From NCBI RefSeq assembly GCF_027244095.1, contig NC_069662.1, positions 14,224,501 to 14,288,500 of the forward strand: 64,000 bases of DNA, written 5' to 3'. The notes under the pieces are model-generated. The model saw only the letters and a list, made by a program, of their open reading frames with translations, did not search any database and was not told the origin of the DNA. The stretch comes from Hemicordylus capensis (taxonomy: Eukaryota; Chordata; Lepidosauria; Squamata; Cordylidae). The position numbers and the translations under genes are program-made. Shown here in pieces: positions 45,816 through 58,600 of the stretch (the first letter of the stretch is position 1; each line of letters begins with the position of its first letter).

Positions 45816-47390
45816 CTATTTATTATTTTATTTATTATTTATTATTAAAACTTTTATACTGCCCTTCCAAAAGTCCCAGGGTGGTTTACATTAAAACACC
45901 ATTAAAATCAGTTAATAATTAAAATAAAAATTATAAAGCATAAAACAATAATTAACAATTAAAAACATTGTAAAATAGCAATTAAATAATCAGAACCATT
46001 TAAAAACAAGTTTTATAAAGCTGAGAAAGCCTGGTTGAAGAGATGTTTTTTCAGAAGTTGTTTAAAAATTGCCAGAGATGAGGAGGCTCACATTCCAGCA
46101 GGGAGCGCATTCCACAATATCGGGGCAGCAGCCAAGAAGACCCATCTCTGTGTAGCCACCAAATGAGTTGGCAGTAACTGGAGACGGACCTCCTCATAGC
46201 GAAGAAGATGCTCTCTTAAATAACCAGTGCCTAAGCCGTTTAGGGCTTTATAAGTTATAACTAGCACTTTGTATTTTGTCCGGAAACCTATTGGCAGCCA
46301 GTGTAGCTCCATCAGTAAAGGAGTAACGAGGTCTCTCCAAGATGACCCAGAGACCAGCCTGGCTGCTGCATTCTAAACCAACTGAAGTTTCCAGATTACG
46401 TACAAAGGCAACCCCACGTAGAGCGCATTACAGAAGTCAAGTCTGGAGGTTACCAACAGATGTACCACTGTTTTGAGGTCACAGATCTCAAGAAACGAGC
46501 ACAGCTGGTGTATCAGCAGGAGCTGAAAGAAAGCACCCCTGGCCCTGCCTCAACCTGAGAAAACAGGGAGAGGTGTGGATCCATAAATACTCTCAGACTG
46601 CGAACCTGTTCCTTTTGGGAAATGTGACCCCGTCTAGAACAGGTAGATCAAAATAGTCTCTATCGTTCTGACCCCGCACAGTAAGTACCTCCGTCTTATC
46701 GGGATTTCAGCTTCAGTTTATTCTCCCTCATCCAGCCCATTACTGCTTCCAGGCAGGCATTTAGGGAAGATATGCCAACTCCTCAAGAAGTTGACATGGA
46801 GAAGTAGATCTGGGTGAACTCCTGAGCCGCACTGGACAAATTGGTCCCACAAGGAACATTGAAGACCCCTAGCACCAAAAGTCTGTGAGACTCCAACGCA
46901 ACTTCCACGGACAAGGCCGTGAGCTCAGTAAGGGATTCTGTTGGGCAATGGGGCAATCGGTACACCAACAAAAGTCCCAAAGTATCCCTGGTCCCCAAAC
47001 TCAAGTACACACATTCAATATGGTCCGATACCCTAACAGGGAGATATTATCCTTATAGACAACAGCCACTCCACCCCACCACCCACATCCCCTCACCCTC
47101 TCCTCTACAGAATATCCTGGAGAAAGAAGCTGGGACCAGGCTGGGCCACTAGCCTCCCTTAACCAAGTCTCGGTAATACACACCAGGTCGGCCCCTTCAT
47201 CCATGATCAGATCATGGATGAGTTCTGATTTATTTTGGACCAACCTGGCATTGCAGAGGAGCAAAGTAAGGTTATGTGGGATGTTGGCAGTGCTCCCCGA
47301 GGTCAAAGAGCTGGCAGGACACCTAGAAGGGGAGACAACTATTAGGTTTCTGACTACCCTTCCCCTGGAACAGCCTTCTGACCTGCCTGT
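45816..47390 (-). repeat. L2/CR1-group LINE, internally deleted, spacer C-D
   Basis: The 3' end is at 45816 (AATAAATA-type tail; CTGGGAC/GGGCAG motifs). Minus-strand frames give the end of the reverse transcriptase ORF (LHWLPIGFRTKYKVLVITYK, then AAAPILWNALP at 46088-46312). A jump at about 46813 leads to the endonuclease (LLVYRLPHCPTES, LLVLGVFNVPCGTN; TLLLCNARLVQNKSE at 47001-47432), so the middle is missing. Genes A and B have about 540 bp of other spacer here. Confidence 0.82.
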
Positions 47391-48391
47391 GGGGGCCAAG
47401 AAGGAAATTTTTGGGTCGCACCAGATTGGCACTAGGCATGGCCTTTTTTTGCCTACTTCTCACTGAGTCCTTTGGCTTTCAGGCATAGGTTGGCACTGAA
47501 GGAACCGTTCACTTGGCAGGAGAGTGCTGGTGTTGGGTAGGTAGATTGAATAACAGTGTTCGGCTGGAGGCCAATTTGGGGTGGGAGCAGGGCCGGATTA
47601 AACTAGGGTGGGGCCTGTAACATATGTCATAAAGGGGCCCCAAATTTTTAAAATGCACATAAATTTTAAAACATAAATTATTTACTTGCTTAGTAAAGTA
47701 ATCCAATTTTTTCACTTGCTATACATATCATATGACAGCCAAGGCAATATTAAGAAGTGCTGTCAGGGCTGGACTGGGGACAATAAGATGCCGGTGGAAT
47801 TTATGTGGAGAGGGCGCCAGGTTTTGAGCAGAATGGCTACTTAAGGGTGGGAGTATTCATTGCTGCCGAGTGCAGCAGGGCACAGTCAACATGTTGACCA
47901 GGATTCCCTCGATGGTGTGCACGTGTGAATGTGTTCACAAGGTTTTTGATGTAAGCTCAGTTAATTGTAGCTCCCGCACAGGTTGAATCAGGAAGGCCCC
48001 ACTCTGAATGCACATGGTGCCTACACACTGCCTTGAAACTGTCACTCAGACCAAACTCACTCCACACTCAGATGAAAAAAAATTAGAGAGAACAGTGATG
48101 AAGACCAGGGCTCCCAGAAGCATCGTGTATGAATGGCACATATTGGAATACGTGGTTGGAGTGCAGAAATGTGAAAAAAAAATATGCATGAATACAGATC
48201 AGCAATATGGTTCACTGGCCACAGATTTCACAAGTGTTGAGCACACATGAATGGCTGCTGTTCATTCTCATCTCTGCGACTGCAGTGGGGAAGCAAAGGG
48301 GGTTAATCTTTGCAAGGATGATAGCAGTGCCCTCCACCTTTGACACAGTTTCTGGAAGGGAATATAGTATTTTTGCATACATGGAGATGTA
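47391..48391. other. Spacer C-D, part shared with other spacers
   Basis: This matches 13779-14531 plus 14962-15220 in spacer A-B. It includes the empty site of the hAT element at about 48129. The YY1-like motif is changed to AAGATGCCGG. No gene is supported. Confidence 0.55.
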
Positions 48392-49289
48392 CCCCACCCA
48401 CCCCCACAGACAATGCCTCTGCATATTCCTCCCATCAAAATGATAGGCATTTTGTGAGCCAATAAATCATGCAGCAAGGTGTGCATTGAAGATTGTGGTG
48501 GGTTGGGGAGGTTGAAAGGAAGTATCACTGTTGTATCAGGCAAAAAGGTTTCCCTTCCTACTTCAAATCTGGAAACATAAACCCACACAGACAGGTCATG
48601 CTAAAAAATCCGGTCCTGAAGTCAAGACTAAGAAGGAAAAGCAAAAACCATTGATGAAAAGGCAGGCAAGTGGGGCAGGTGGAGGGGGGGCGGAGAGGAC
48701 AACCTCCATCTAAACCATCGGATTCACACAATACATGCCAGAGAGTGAACTGAATGAAATTACTATGGCCCAGGACCAGCAGACAGTACCTGCGAACCAA
48801 CAAATCACAGATACAGGTCAGAGGCAATTTCCGTTGTTGGAAAAATAATGCGGCCACCTTTGAGACCCAGATCCCTCTTTCCACACCCCACTAGTCATGA
48901 GAACAATCCTCAAAGGTCTCTTTCCAGGATCTGCTTCAAAACAACTGTGAGGGGGGAAATCGCTATGCTCCTTCCTTCAGAGGTCAAACAAGAGAACCAA
49001 CCGGCTTCCTTAAAGATTGGTGGGTTTCACAGTAGAGGCTTCTTGGAACTTCACCTGTGGGTTCAAGCAGTGCTCTAGCTGAGTTCATGTGAATTGGGGA
49101 GCGAGAGATCCCTTTCTCTTTTCTACATACACACACATACCCCTTGCTGAGTGTGATAATCCAGAAAGAGAAGGCGGTACCAGTAGATTACAAGCAGAAA
49201 GGCACGTGGGAATGCAGGGGGGGATATGTGTCCCTAAATAGCTCCCTCTCTCACACCCGTGCAAAAATGCACATTGGCGCCAACTCACT

Positions 49290-49700
49290 CTCCTAACGGT
49301 GGGGGTATCTTGCAAGCAGAAAAGAAAAGACACCGTGTGAAGGGAGAAGAAAGGGAAGCCCGGCGTCCCTGCGTGAAAGTGCAGGCTGGCACTCAGCAGA
49401 CTGAGCAGAGCAGCACGGAGCGATACGACTCAGCTTTGCGCAGGCGCCTGAATTATTTATCTCCCCGCCCTCTCTGCCCACAGTCAATCACAAACTAAAA
49501 GATGGAAACTGAGCCACATCGCAGGGCTTGTGGGATTTGGAGTTTCTTTCCTCCAAGAGCTTCCATGGAAAATGCTTCAATTCCAGTTAGCGGCAGAAGA
49601 ACTACAATTCCCAGGTGCCAAAGGGCGACGATGATAGAGTCACTCGTAATCTGACCCGCCGTTCTCTCGAATACTGAGCCCTCGAAAATGTGGGGCCTGT
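49290..49700. promoter_or_regulatory. CpG-rich promoter-like segment, spacer C-D
   Basis: The stretch has many CpGs in AT-rich surroundings. It carries TGCGCAGGCGC (49437-49447, close to the NRF-1 site) and ACTACAATTCCCAGGTGCC (49601-49619, close to the ZNF143/SBS motif). A second, inverted and imperfect SBS-like motif is at 49526-49544. A GAGATAAATAAT-like TATA candidate lies on the minus strand near 49460. Such sets mark vertebrate housekeeping or two-way promoters. No exon or transcript could be tied to it. Confidence 0.4.
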
Positions 49701-49850
49701 AGCATTTACTACTTTTGCTACTAGGTTAATCTGGCAATGGTGAGGTGGCCAAGGAACAGCCTTCCAGGGTTTTTGCGGCCCAAAGTGTTGGGAATGGGGG
49801 GGGGGAGGCTCGACTCAACAACTCAGAGTTCCCGTCCCCCCCCCACCCAG

Positions 49851-50158
49851 CTTGTTGCTGTGCCCGTTGTCATCAGTTGAGTTTTCTTTACATTTAGTCA
49901 TAGTCCCATTTTTTCACTGTGCTCCTTGACTTTCATTACTAGAGCTTGCAGATCATCCGCATTCCCCGCTATCAGAATGGTGTCATCAGTATAGTGCAGG
50001 TTATTGCTGTTTCTTCCTCCAGCTTTAAAACCATGCTCATCTTCTTCCAATCCAGCTTCTCTCAGTATATGTTAAGCATATAAATTGAATAAAAAGGGAG
50101 AAAGTATACAGCCTTGTCTTACTCTGAACGTCTGGTTCACCACTATGGAGTAAATCCA
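49851..50158 (-). repeat. Bov-B/RTE-like LINE reverse transcriptase fragment
   Basis: The minus strand reads VRQGCILSPFLFNLYA, then LREAGLEEDEHGFKAGGRN, YTDDTILIAG and VMKVKEHSEKMG. This is the palm region of a Bov-B-type reverse transcriptase, with YTDD for the usual YADD and two internal stops. About 300 bp survive. Confidence 0.8.
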
Positions 50159-50883
50159 CCTGTCTCCGTGGAAACACAGCTGCAGCTCATTCAGACATGT
50201 CCTTGTGTGTCTATTCCAGGGGGCCAAGGAACAGCCTTCCAGGGTTTTGGCGGCCCAAAGGGTTGGGAATGGCGGGGGTGGCAGGCCAGACTGCGGGCAC
50301 TGAGAGGGCGGGGGAATGTTTGTGGGGAGGGTGCCGGGTTTTGAGCAGAATGGGTAATTGAGGGTGGGAATTGGGGCACAGGGGCACCCCGCAGGGTGTG
50401 GCACACCGGGAATATGCCCTGTTGCCCTGTGGGCCAGTCTGAGCCTGGGTGGCTCAACTCACCAACTCAGAGTTCCCCTCCCCACACGTGCGCTTTAAAG
50501 TTTTAACACGAAAGCCTTTTTAGGCTAGGAGATCCCCTGTATAGGTAAAGGGGAATCCCAGCTGGATTCCCATTTACAAGTATATTCCCCCGCGGAGCCA
50601 GCCTGCCAGCCAGTTCCATGAAATGGGGGGGGTTCAATTCTAACTTGGACTGGCACACACACACCCCTTTTGAGGGCCTTTCTGGTTCATCCTCGGGCCA
50701 GCCAAACAGGCCTGGCTCAGTCTGAGCTGGTTCGCATAACCCTCTTTCTCTCCCCTCTCTGTCTACACTAAGTCAGAAGCAAAGCCTCCTTGGAATCTGC
50801 CATTCCCCAAATCTCATCCTTCCCTACTTTCTCTCAATATCCAGTGCACCACTATGGGATATTTTATCACACTAATTCTGCCA
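50159..50883. other. Spacer C-D, GC-rich block and flank
   Basis: This matches 15221-15848 of spacer A-B with private insertions (about 50425-50520). No gene is supported. Confidence 0.5.
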
Positions 50884-51993
50884 TGTAATGTATTTGTTTC
50901 ACTAATTTACTTTCATTCTCTTTTAATAAATTTGAATTTCTTCACTGAAAGCTTGTTTTGTCCCTTTGTTTTGTTATTAGTTCCATGTCTACCGCAGAGG
51001 GATAGACATTACAGTAGCAGCCCTAGGCCCCGCATCTTGTAACCATGGTTTGTGCCATAACACAGGTCCGGATGATCAAAGACAGCAAGGTTACTGAACA
51101 TGAACAAAGGTTCTGCACTATGTCTGAATCCTGAAATTATTATTTTATTTTTACAAACTTGGGTAGATTATTTCCTGACCATGAATCCATTTATATACCA
51201 CATCTTTGCAGTGGAGCCTAGAAACATTTCCATTCAATTGTTTATTTTCTTTCTGGGGGATTGACATCTAATACTTTTTCATCCCTGCTTGGGCCATTTT
51301 GAGGGAAGACCTTGCTGATGAATGCTGGATACCCTATGGAAGGGGAAGAAGGGGAATGTTCTGCCTGACATTTTAGAAGATAAGTCACATTGGCTATGTA
51401 GGACACATTGGCGATCTGTACCCACTTGTTATAAAATCAATGAAATATATAAAAATAAAATAAAATATATCATCTGGATGCATTTACCAGAAGCCCCTTA
51501 CTGCATGTTTAGTTTTCCTCGCACTCAACGCAAGGCCCAATGACCAGCAGGCACTTGGGTCCCCAAAGTGTTAATTGAATCCTGTTATTGCCTGCTAAAT
51601 AGCAAAAATTGGTTAGGAGGGAATAAAAAATGTTCTCGTGGATTGTATAGGGACCAGAGGACTGTAGGGAAAGTGTCAATCCACCCTGAAATTATCAAAA
51701 TCACTATTATTCAGTTCTGCTTCTTGTGGAAGCCCCATGGCTAGATAGAGGTCATTTAATGATAAGATTGGTTAATTATAATTCAGTAGCTCATACCAGG
51801 CTACATTCACTCAGTGTATAAGGATTTTAAAATGCCCGTGTGTGCCCTAAAACTCAGGAGACGTTAACATGAATCAAACAAGGCTCTGTCAAATGGAATT
51901 TCTGTGTTGGTAAAGTGCTTTGTGGGTAGTCTTCTCTAGCTGACAAAGCAAGTGTACAGCTGGGGTCAGATTCAAAATTTGCAGGAGTTCAGA
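50884..51993 (+). promoter_or_regulatory. Conserved upstream region of gene D
   Basis: This is more divergent than the B and C copies but aligns along its length. The forkhead-like pair is degraded. Confidence 0.45.
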
Positions 51994-52199
51994 ATGGTTT
52001 GGTTACTACCATTCCTCCTATATCTGCCTGCTATTTTCAGCAGGCAGAACAGCAGGCAAAGACACCTGTGCAAAATTCAGCACAATTCCAAGCCAGGTTC
52101 CAGAGAAGACATTACCATTGGGGAATTTGGATCCTTCTTACAGGGTGGTGTACTTCGATTCAACTTTACTGTACCACCAGACAGATCCACAACAGGATA
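51994..52199 (+). CDS. V2R gene D exon 1 (signal peptide)
   Basis: The exon starts [16 protein letters not shown] 12-bp near-duplication of an AGCAGGCA motif adds NSRQ. It keeps a cysteine (HLCKIQ) where B and C have Arg. The donor is GGATA/GTGAGT as in the other genes. Confidence 0.87.
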
Positions 52200-55100
52200 G
52201 TGAGTAGTGTGTCTTTTGATTTAATGGTTGTATTGGGTCTTTTAGGTAGGGCTGATCTACTGTATGCCTATCTGGTTTAAATTATTCTAGTGGAGATTCA
52301 TTATTAATGGCAGCTTCTGATATGCCTCGCATGGAGGCTGCAGCATCTAGCCATGGTGTGTGAATGGACCTTAGCAAATCTAATAGCACAGTCTGATCTT
52401 TAATCATTTGCATTCCAAATCTCCTGGGTTTGATCTCTGGCATCTCCACGCAGGGATGGGAAAGAAACTCCTCTGTCTGAAACCAGATTCACTGCCAGTC
52501 CCAATAAAGAATAGTGACCTAGCTAGACCAACAGCCTGACTCAGTATAAGGCAACTTGATAACCTTGCATGTCCCTATATCATACCAAGCACAATGATTT
52601 CAGATGTACGTTTCACATGATTTCAGATGTGTATTCAGATGTACGTGAACCAACACTATTCCTAGGTTTCTAGACTGCTAACCCAACCATCAAAAGTCAA
52701 AACACTCTAAGGAAGCAGATCCATTTGACAGTTGATCAAATTTCAAATTTCCAGTTTTAAATAGTTTTTCTCTATTTTAGTTAGAAGTAGGACAATCATC
52801 CTTTAGGAAAAAGACATTTATCAGCACAGTATAGCTCAACGTCAACTGGAAAAAGAAACTGGCAGGAATACAGAACAAGGATGCAAAGGTGCAGGGAGAG
52901 AGCAGCTAAATAGAACTGGTGCAGTAGGGAAGCAGCAATTTATGAGACCCTTCCCTTCCCCAGGAAGCCCTCTGGGCCACCTGAAAATCTGCACAGCCCT
53001 CAGGGACATATTTTCTGGTGGAACACCTGAAGAGAGGGCTTTGGGGGGAAGGGGAATGTGCAGAAAATTGCTGCTTCCCTGCTGAGCAGGTGCAGTTAGT
53101 TAGGCAGTTCTGTTAGATGCCTTTCTTGCTGCACCACCAAATCCTTTCTCTCTATGTCAGCAAGATTCCCCGATGTTTGGGCAAAACCCTTGTGGTTGTC
53201 CATGCTCTGGAGATAGTGTTTGTGCTAATGTCATAGATGTTCAGCTGTGTATGCAGGGAACAGGGGACAGAGAGGACCTCATTCAGGTCTGTCATAATGC
53301 TCCCTCTCTCCCCTGCCAAATGGTTACTATGCTGGTCTATGGTGGAGGAGTGGGGGTTTGCATCTGGACAGACAATGGATAATACCCACTTTATTGCTCC
53401 CCAATTGTTCTTTCCAGTGCATGTCTCTACTCCTGCCTCCCCTGAGTGGACATTGTCTTTTAAGCTCTATTAGAAGGAAAGGAAATGAATTTCAGGAAAT
53501 GATTTCCCTCTGAAAGGAAATCAGACACTCCAATACAAATATTCTCAGCAGGAATATTGATCGGTATTCCTACATCTTTCACATTAACCTATGGTCTCAG
53601 GAATTCACCATCATATTATCCAAATGGAGAGGATGCCACCTTTTCTTTATGGAGGGCAGCAGCATCTCTAAGACCTCCTTTGTCATACAGCTGTATGACA
53701 AATGGCGATAGTAAAGTATAGATCAGTGGTAGAGCATCATTTTTGCATGCAATGGATCCAGGGTTCAATCCATGACACCTCCAGGTCGAGCTGGGAAAGA
53801 CTCCAGCCTGAAAATTTGGATAGCCATCACCAGTCAGTGTAGACACCACTGAGCAATAGTCTGACTCAGATTAGAGCAGTTTCCTATGTCCCTAGAAATT
53901 CATGCAGGGGAGCTTTCTCCCAATGGCTGCATATCAACAATGGGGAAAGATGTACTGGCTGCATATCTGTATGTCAGAAAAAATATACAGTTGGGCTTAA
54001 AGTCATTCAACTATGTTTGTTTGTTTAACACATTTGTATTCTGCCCAAAACGCAAGTCTCTGGGCGGTTTACAACAAAACATTAAAAACAACCAATAAAA
54101 AGATTAAAACATTTCATCCATTAAAATTTAAAATGTTAAAACTATTAAAAACACAATGAAACTATTATGTGTTGTCTTCCATACTTGCAAGCAGAATATA
54201 TATAAATGCAATAGACTTGTTTTGCTGATCTATGCATGTAAAACTACATTAAAATCTCTTTACAGTTTAATGCCTAAAAATTACCAGCATGTTCTTGCCT
54301 TCATCTTTGCAATTCAAGAGATCAACAGGAATGACCATCTCTTACCCAATATCACACTGGGATTCGAAATCTATGACAATGCTTTCAATCCGCTGAGAGC
54401 CGTTTGGAACACTCTGCAGTTCCTCTTCACAGGGCAGGGGAATCCCTTCAATTACAACTGTGACAGGAAGCTGCAACTAGTCCTTGCCATTGGTGGGCTC
54501 ACCTCCCCAAATTCCATGCAGATGGCCAGTGTCTTCAATACCTACAAGATCCCACAGGTATGTCTGTTCCTAGCGATGACTAGCTGTAGTCATTCAGAAA
54601 TGGCTATGTTCCTGAGGTAGCTCAGTTTGGAAGCAGCTTTTGAGAAGACAAGGCTTCCTTGTCTGGAGGAGGAAAACGTCTGTTTTCGTTCCTAAAGAAG
54701 AAAGCAAGAGGGCAAGCAAACCAACCAACAAGGGGGAAAGGACAAGGTATGTTTGTTAGGCTAGTTTTTTATTGGGTTTAATTTCTGGCTATACCCCTAC
54801 TAATTGTGCAAAGAGGCACCTTTTTGATGTGGTATTCTCTTTATTTAGCAGGGGGAGAGTAACTGGTCCTATCCAACCGCAGCATGGTACCTCCAGTGAC
54901 TGTTGCTGGTGTCTATATTTCTTTTTAGATTGTGAGCCCTTCAGGGACAGGGATTCATCTTATTTATTTATTATTTCTCTATGTAAACCACTCTGGAAAC
55001 TTTTGCTGAGAAGTGGTATATAGATATTTGTTGTTGTTGGCTGGCTAGGGGTTCATTTTTGACAGGGCAGTTTCAATTTAAGTTTCAGTTGTGCCTAGAG

Positions 55101-55628
55101 AGAAAATGGGTGGGGATTGGCTACCGCTATGCTCTGAAGGTGCCTCAGTTTGGAAGCCACCCTTAAGAAGACAATGCTGAGACAAGGGAAGTTTTTCTTT
55201 TTGGAGATCTGTGAGCAGGAGTTTGGTAACAGACATCAAATGAGTTTTGTGAGGGAACTTTTAGTAGGGAAGTTGCATGTGAGCCCAGAAGTGGTCTCCC
55301 TTTATCAGAAACAAGACACCAAGCATGAAAAAATGAGTACTGCCCCACTTTTGTAACTTTCCTGGAGCAAGAGCTTGATTGCCCACTGAAGAGGGGGTGC
55401 CTCCCAGAGTGTGACTATCTGCCTGAGGTGCAGAAGTTGTGGGTGTGCGTTCGGTGCAAAGAGCTCCTGGCTCTCAGGTAACAAGTGCATTCTCTTGAAG
55501 CCAAGATGGCGGACCTGGAGAAGCTCAGGGAAGCAGAGAGGTCTGTGGATGAGACCCTCTGGAATGTGATAGAGGCATCCTATTCCCATGCTGACAGCTC
55601 CTCTACTCTCATAGATGATGATGATGAC

Positions 55629-55660
<32 letters not shown>

Positions 55661-58600
55661 CGGTTTCTATACCGCCCTCCCAAAAATGGTTCGGGGTGGT
55701 TTACACAGAGAAATAATAAATAAATAAGCTGGCTCCCTGTCCCCAAAGGGCTCACAATCTTAAAAAAAAAGATACAAGATAGAAACCAGCAACAGTCACT
55801 GGACGTACAATGCTGGGGGTGGATAGGGCCAGTTACTCTCCCCCTGCTAAACAAAGAGAATCACCACAGTAAAAGGTTCCTCTTTGCCCAGTTAGCAGGG
55901 GATGAAGGGATGGGGGGATGTAGAGATGCAGGGCATCAGTCTGATGAAGAGAGGGATGCTCTCTTAGAAGGGACACCTTCCTTGCGTAATGCTCCCAAAT
56001 CCTCTCACACATAGGATACTCCTCCGGGGATTGGGGGCCTCCTAGTAGTGGGCAATTTGATAATTAGGAACTGAGGAAGGGGAAGAAGAGTGCAACAAAG
56101 ATGATCAGAGGCATGGTGCACCTTTCTTATAAGTTAAGTCTACAGTGTCTGGGGCTTTTTAGTTTGGAAAAGGGGTGGCTATGGGGAGACATGATGGACA
56201 TTTATAAAATTATGCATGGAGAAGAGAGAGTGGACAGAGAGAAATCTTTCTCCCTCTCTAACAAATCTCATGGGTCCGAAGGCCAGGTAAAATAGGACCA
56301 ACTAAAGGAAGTCATTTTTCACAGAGCAGAAAATTAATCTATGGAATTCTCTGCTATGGGATGTGGCAAATATAGAACAAAAAAAATGGCATGCCCTCAC
56401 CTCTTGCCAGTTGGCTTCTCAGAGGCATCTGGTAGGCCACTGTGTGAAACAGCAAGGCTGTTCTTATGTTCTTGAATAGAAAGGTTTTCATCCCCTTCCA
56501 AGTCCTTAGAGTGTTTTCTCAAAAAATTAAGGAATAATTACTCAGTCCGCTGTGCAATGTCTTGTTTTCAATACATTATTATTGTCATTTTCTTTTAATA
56601 TTAGGGCCACAACTCCCCTGAAAACATTTTCTTTCAAACTGTGTTTCAACCTTGTCCCAGCTTTCACTTTCAAGTAGAAATAGTCTTTAATCTTTCTTCA
56701 TCCTGTTTAGAATCCTATCCCAGTATAAGACTCAATGGTACCAGTAGTTCCTACTCAAAATAGTAGTATTGTCTTATCTGAAATATTTGATGGAAGCTGA
56801 AATTTAGTGAATTGAAGAAGTAATACTTTGATCAAGAACAAAGGGATGTCCTTGTAATACTGTTTTTAAAAAACAAAAAACAATTTCCCCCCCTTTTAGC
56901 TGAGTTATGGATCTTTTGACCCTGTGCTAAGTGATCAAACCCAGTTCCCTTTTTTCTTCCGGATGGTTCCAAGTGAAGACCTTCAATATATCGGGATTAT
57001 TTTTCTGCTGAAGCATTTCAAGTGGAATTGGATCGGTCTGCTCACATCAGATGATGACAGTGGAGAAACATTTCTTCAAAATATGAGACCAAGACTTCTC
57101 CAGAGCAATATTTGTATTGCTTTGGCACAATCCATTCCAAAAGTAACAAGTCACACATCAAATACACACACTGAAAAAATGCTGGTGGAAATAGCTAATG
57201 CTGTCTGGAAGGAAGCAAAGATGAATGTGGTTCTTGTCTATGGGGATAGTCATTCTATGGAGGGTTTACGAATAATCTTAGAATCCTACGAATTTCATCT
57301 TAAGCTTCCATTGGAGAGAGTGTGGCTCATAACTGCTCAGTGGGATTGCACAACTCTTTCTTCATGGGATAAATTCACAGGGAAATCCTTCAATGGTTCT
57401 TTGTCATTCACACTTCACACAAAAGTAGTTCCAGGATTTCAGGACTTCCTGCAGAGCATAAATCCATACCAGTCTATGATATATTTCATCCATCAGTTCT
57501 GGATGTTTGCATTTCTCTGTTCACTCCCAAAGCATGGCTTATATGTTCCAAATCAAGACAACTGCACTGGGGAGAAGAAACTGGGGAGCCTTCCTGAATC
57601 TGTGCTTGAAATGGGCATGTCTGGGCAGAGCTATAACATTTACAATGCTGTTTATGCTGTAGCACATGCTCTCCATTCTATGCATTCACCGAAAACTAAA
57701 CAGAAGGAAATGGAGAAAAACGGGGGAAAGAGTCTTTTATTACAGCCTGTATGTGTTTCCTCCTCCTTGTTTGCATTTCACTTCTCATTGTATTAGTTCA
57801 TAACTCATACTAGCAGTTCTGTGATATAATGTTGACTCAGCCTTCCATCCTTCCGAGGTCGGTAAAATGAGTACCCAGAATGTTGGGGGCAATATGCTAA
57901 ATCATTGTAAACCGCTTAGAGAGCTTTGGCTATAGAGCGGTATATAAATGTAAGTGCTAAGTGCTATGATGTCTGATTGTGGCATGCAGTTCCTGACACC
58001 CTGACTAACAAAGCACTGCTGAAGCAGTGTGAGGTAGCTTAGGCTGAGAGAGAAGAAACACCCAGAATCACCCATGAACTTCATGGCTAATTGGAGATTT
58101 GAATCTGAATTTGAAAAATTCAGTTGGAAATCAAATCAAATTGCCCTTTTAAGGGGTGACACAATTATTATGCTTTTCAACAAAAATAAATTTCAGGAAG
58201 CAAACCTGATATCAAGCAACTTGTAATTGTTTATTCAATATTCAGTATTGTTTGATGTTTTAATATGGCTGATTCCCATTCCAGAATAAGTTAAATGGAT
58301 GTCACTTTTTCCAAAAGTCTTTCCCTTTGTTATAATTATCCCAAACTTGCTTTGTATATCAATTTATATGTTAGTATTCTTTGCCGTAAGATCCTGTACT
58401 ATTCTTCAACAGGAATTGCTGTTGCTTCCCGTGGCTTGCTACCAATATAAACATGCTTAAAGGTATATTCCTGATAGGTATATAGTATTTCTTCTCAGTG
58501 ACATCTTCCAGTTGGTGATCAAGGGATTTGTGGTTAAAGTGATAATCTTAATGCAATTTTCCACAATTTGACCCAGGGTGTGAACTTTTTCTCCTCCCAA

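Larger units (their letters stand above)
48392..50158. other. 1.77-kb block private to spacer C-D
   Basis: Spacers A-B and B-C join GGAGATGTACC directly to TGTCTCCGTGG (about 15220). Here 1.77 kb lies between these two points. It holds 900 bp of unrecognised sequence, a CpG-rich promoter-like stretch (49290-49700), a partial duplicate of the next spacer block (49745-49850) and a Bov-B-like fragment. A plus-strand frame at 48531-48713 (KKSGPEVKTKKEKQ) is short and not recognised. Confidence 0.6.

Noticed and set aside
48531-48713. 60-codon Lys-rich ORF in spacer C-D
   Set aside because: It is short, low in complexity (KTKKEKQK, poly-Gly), unsupported by any copy and has no recognised domain.
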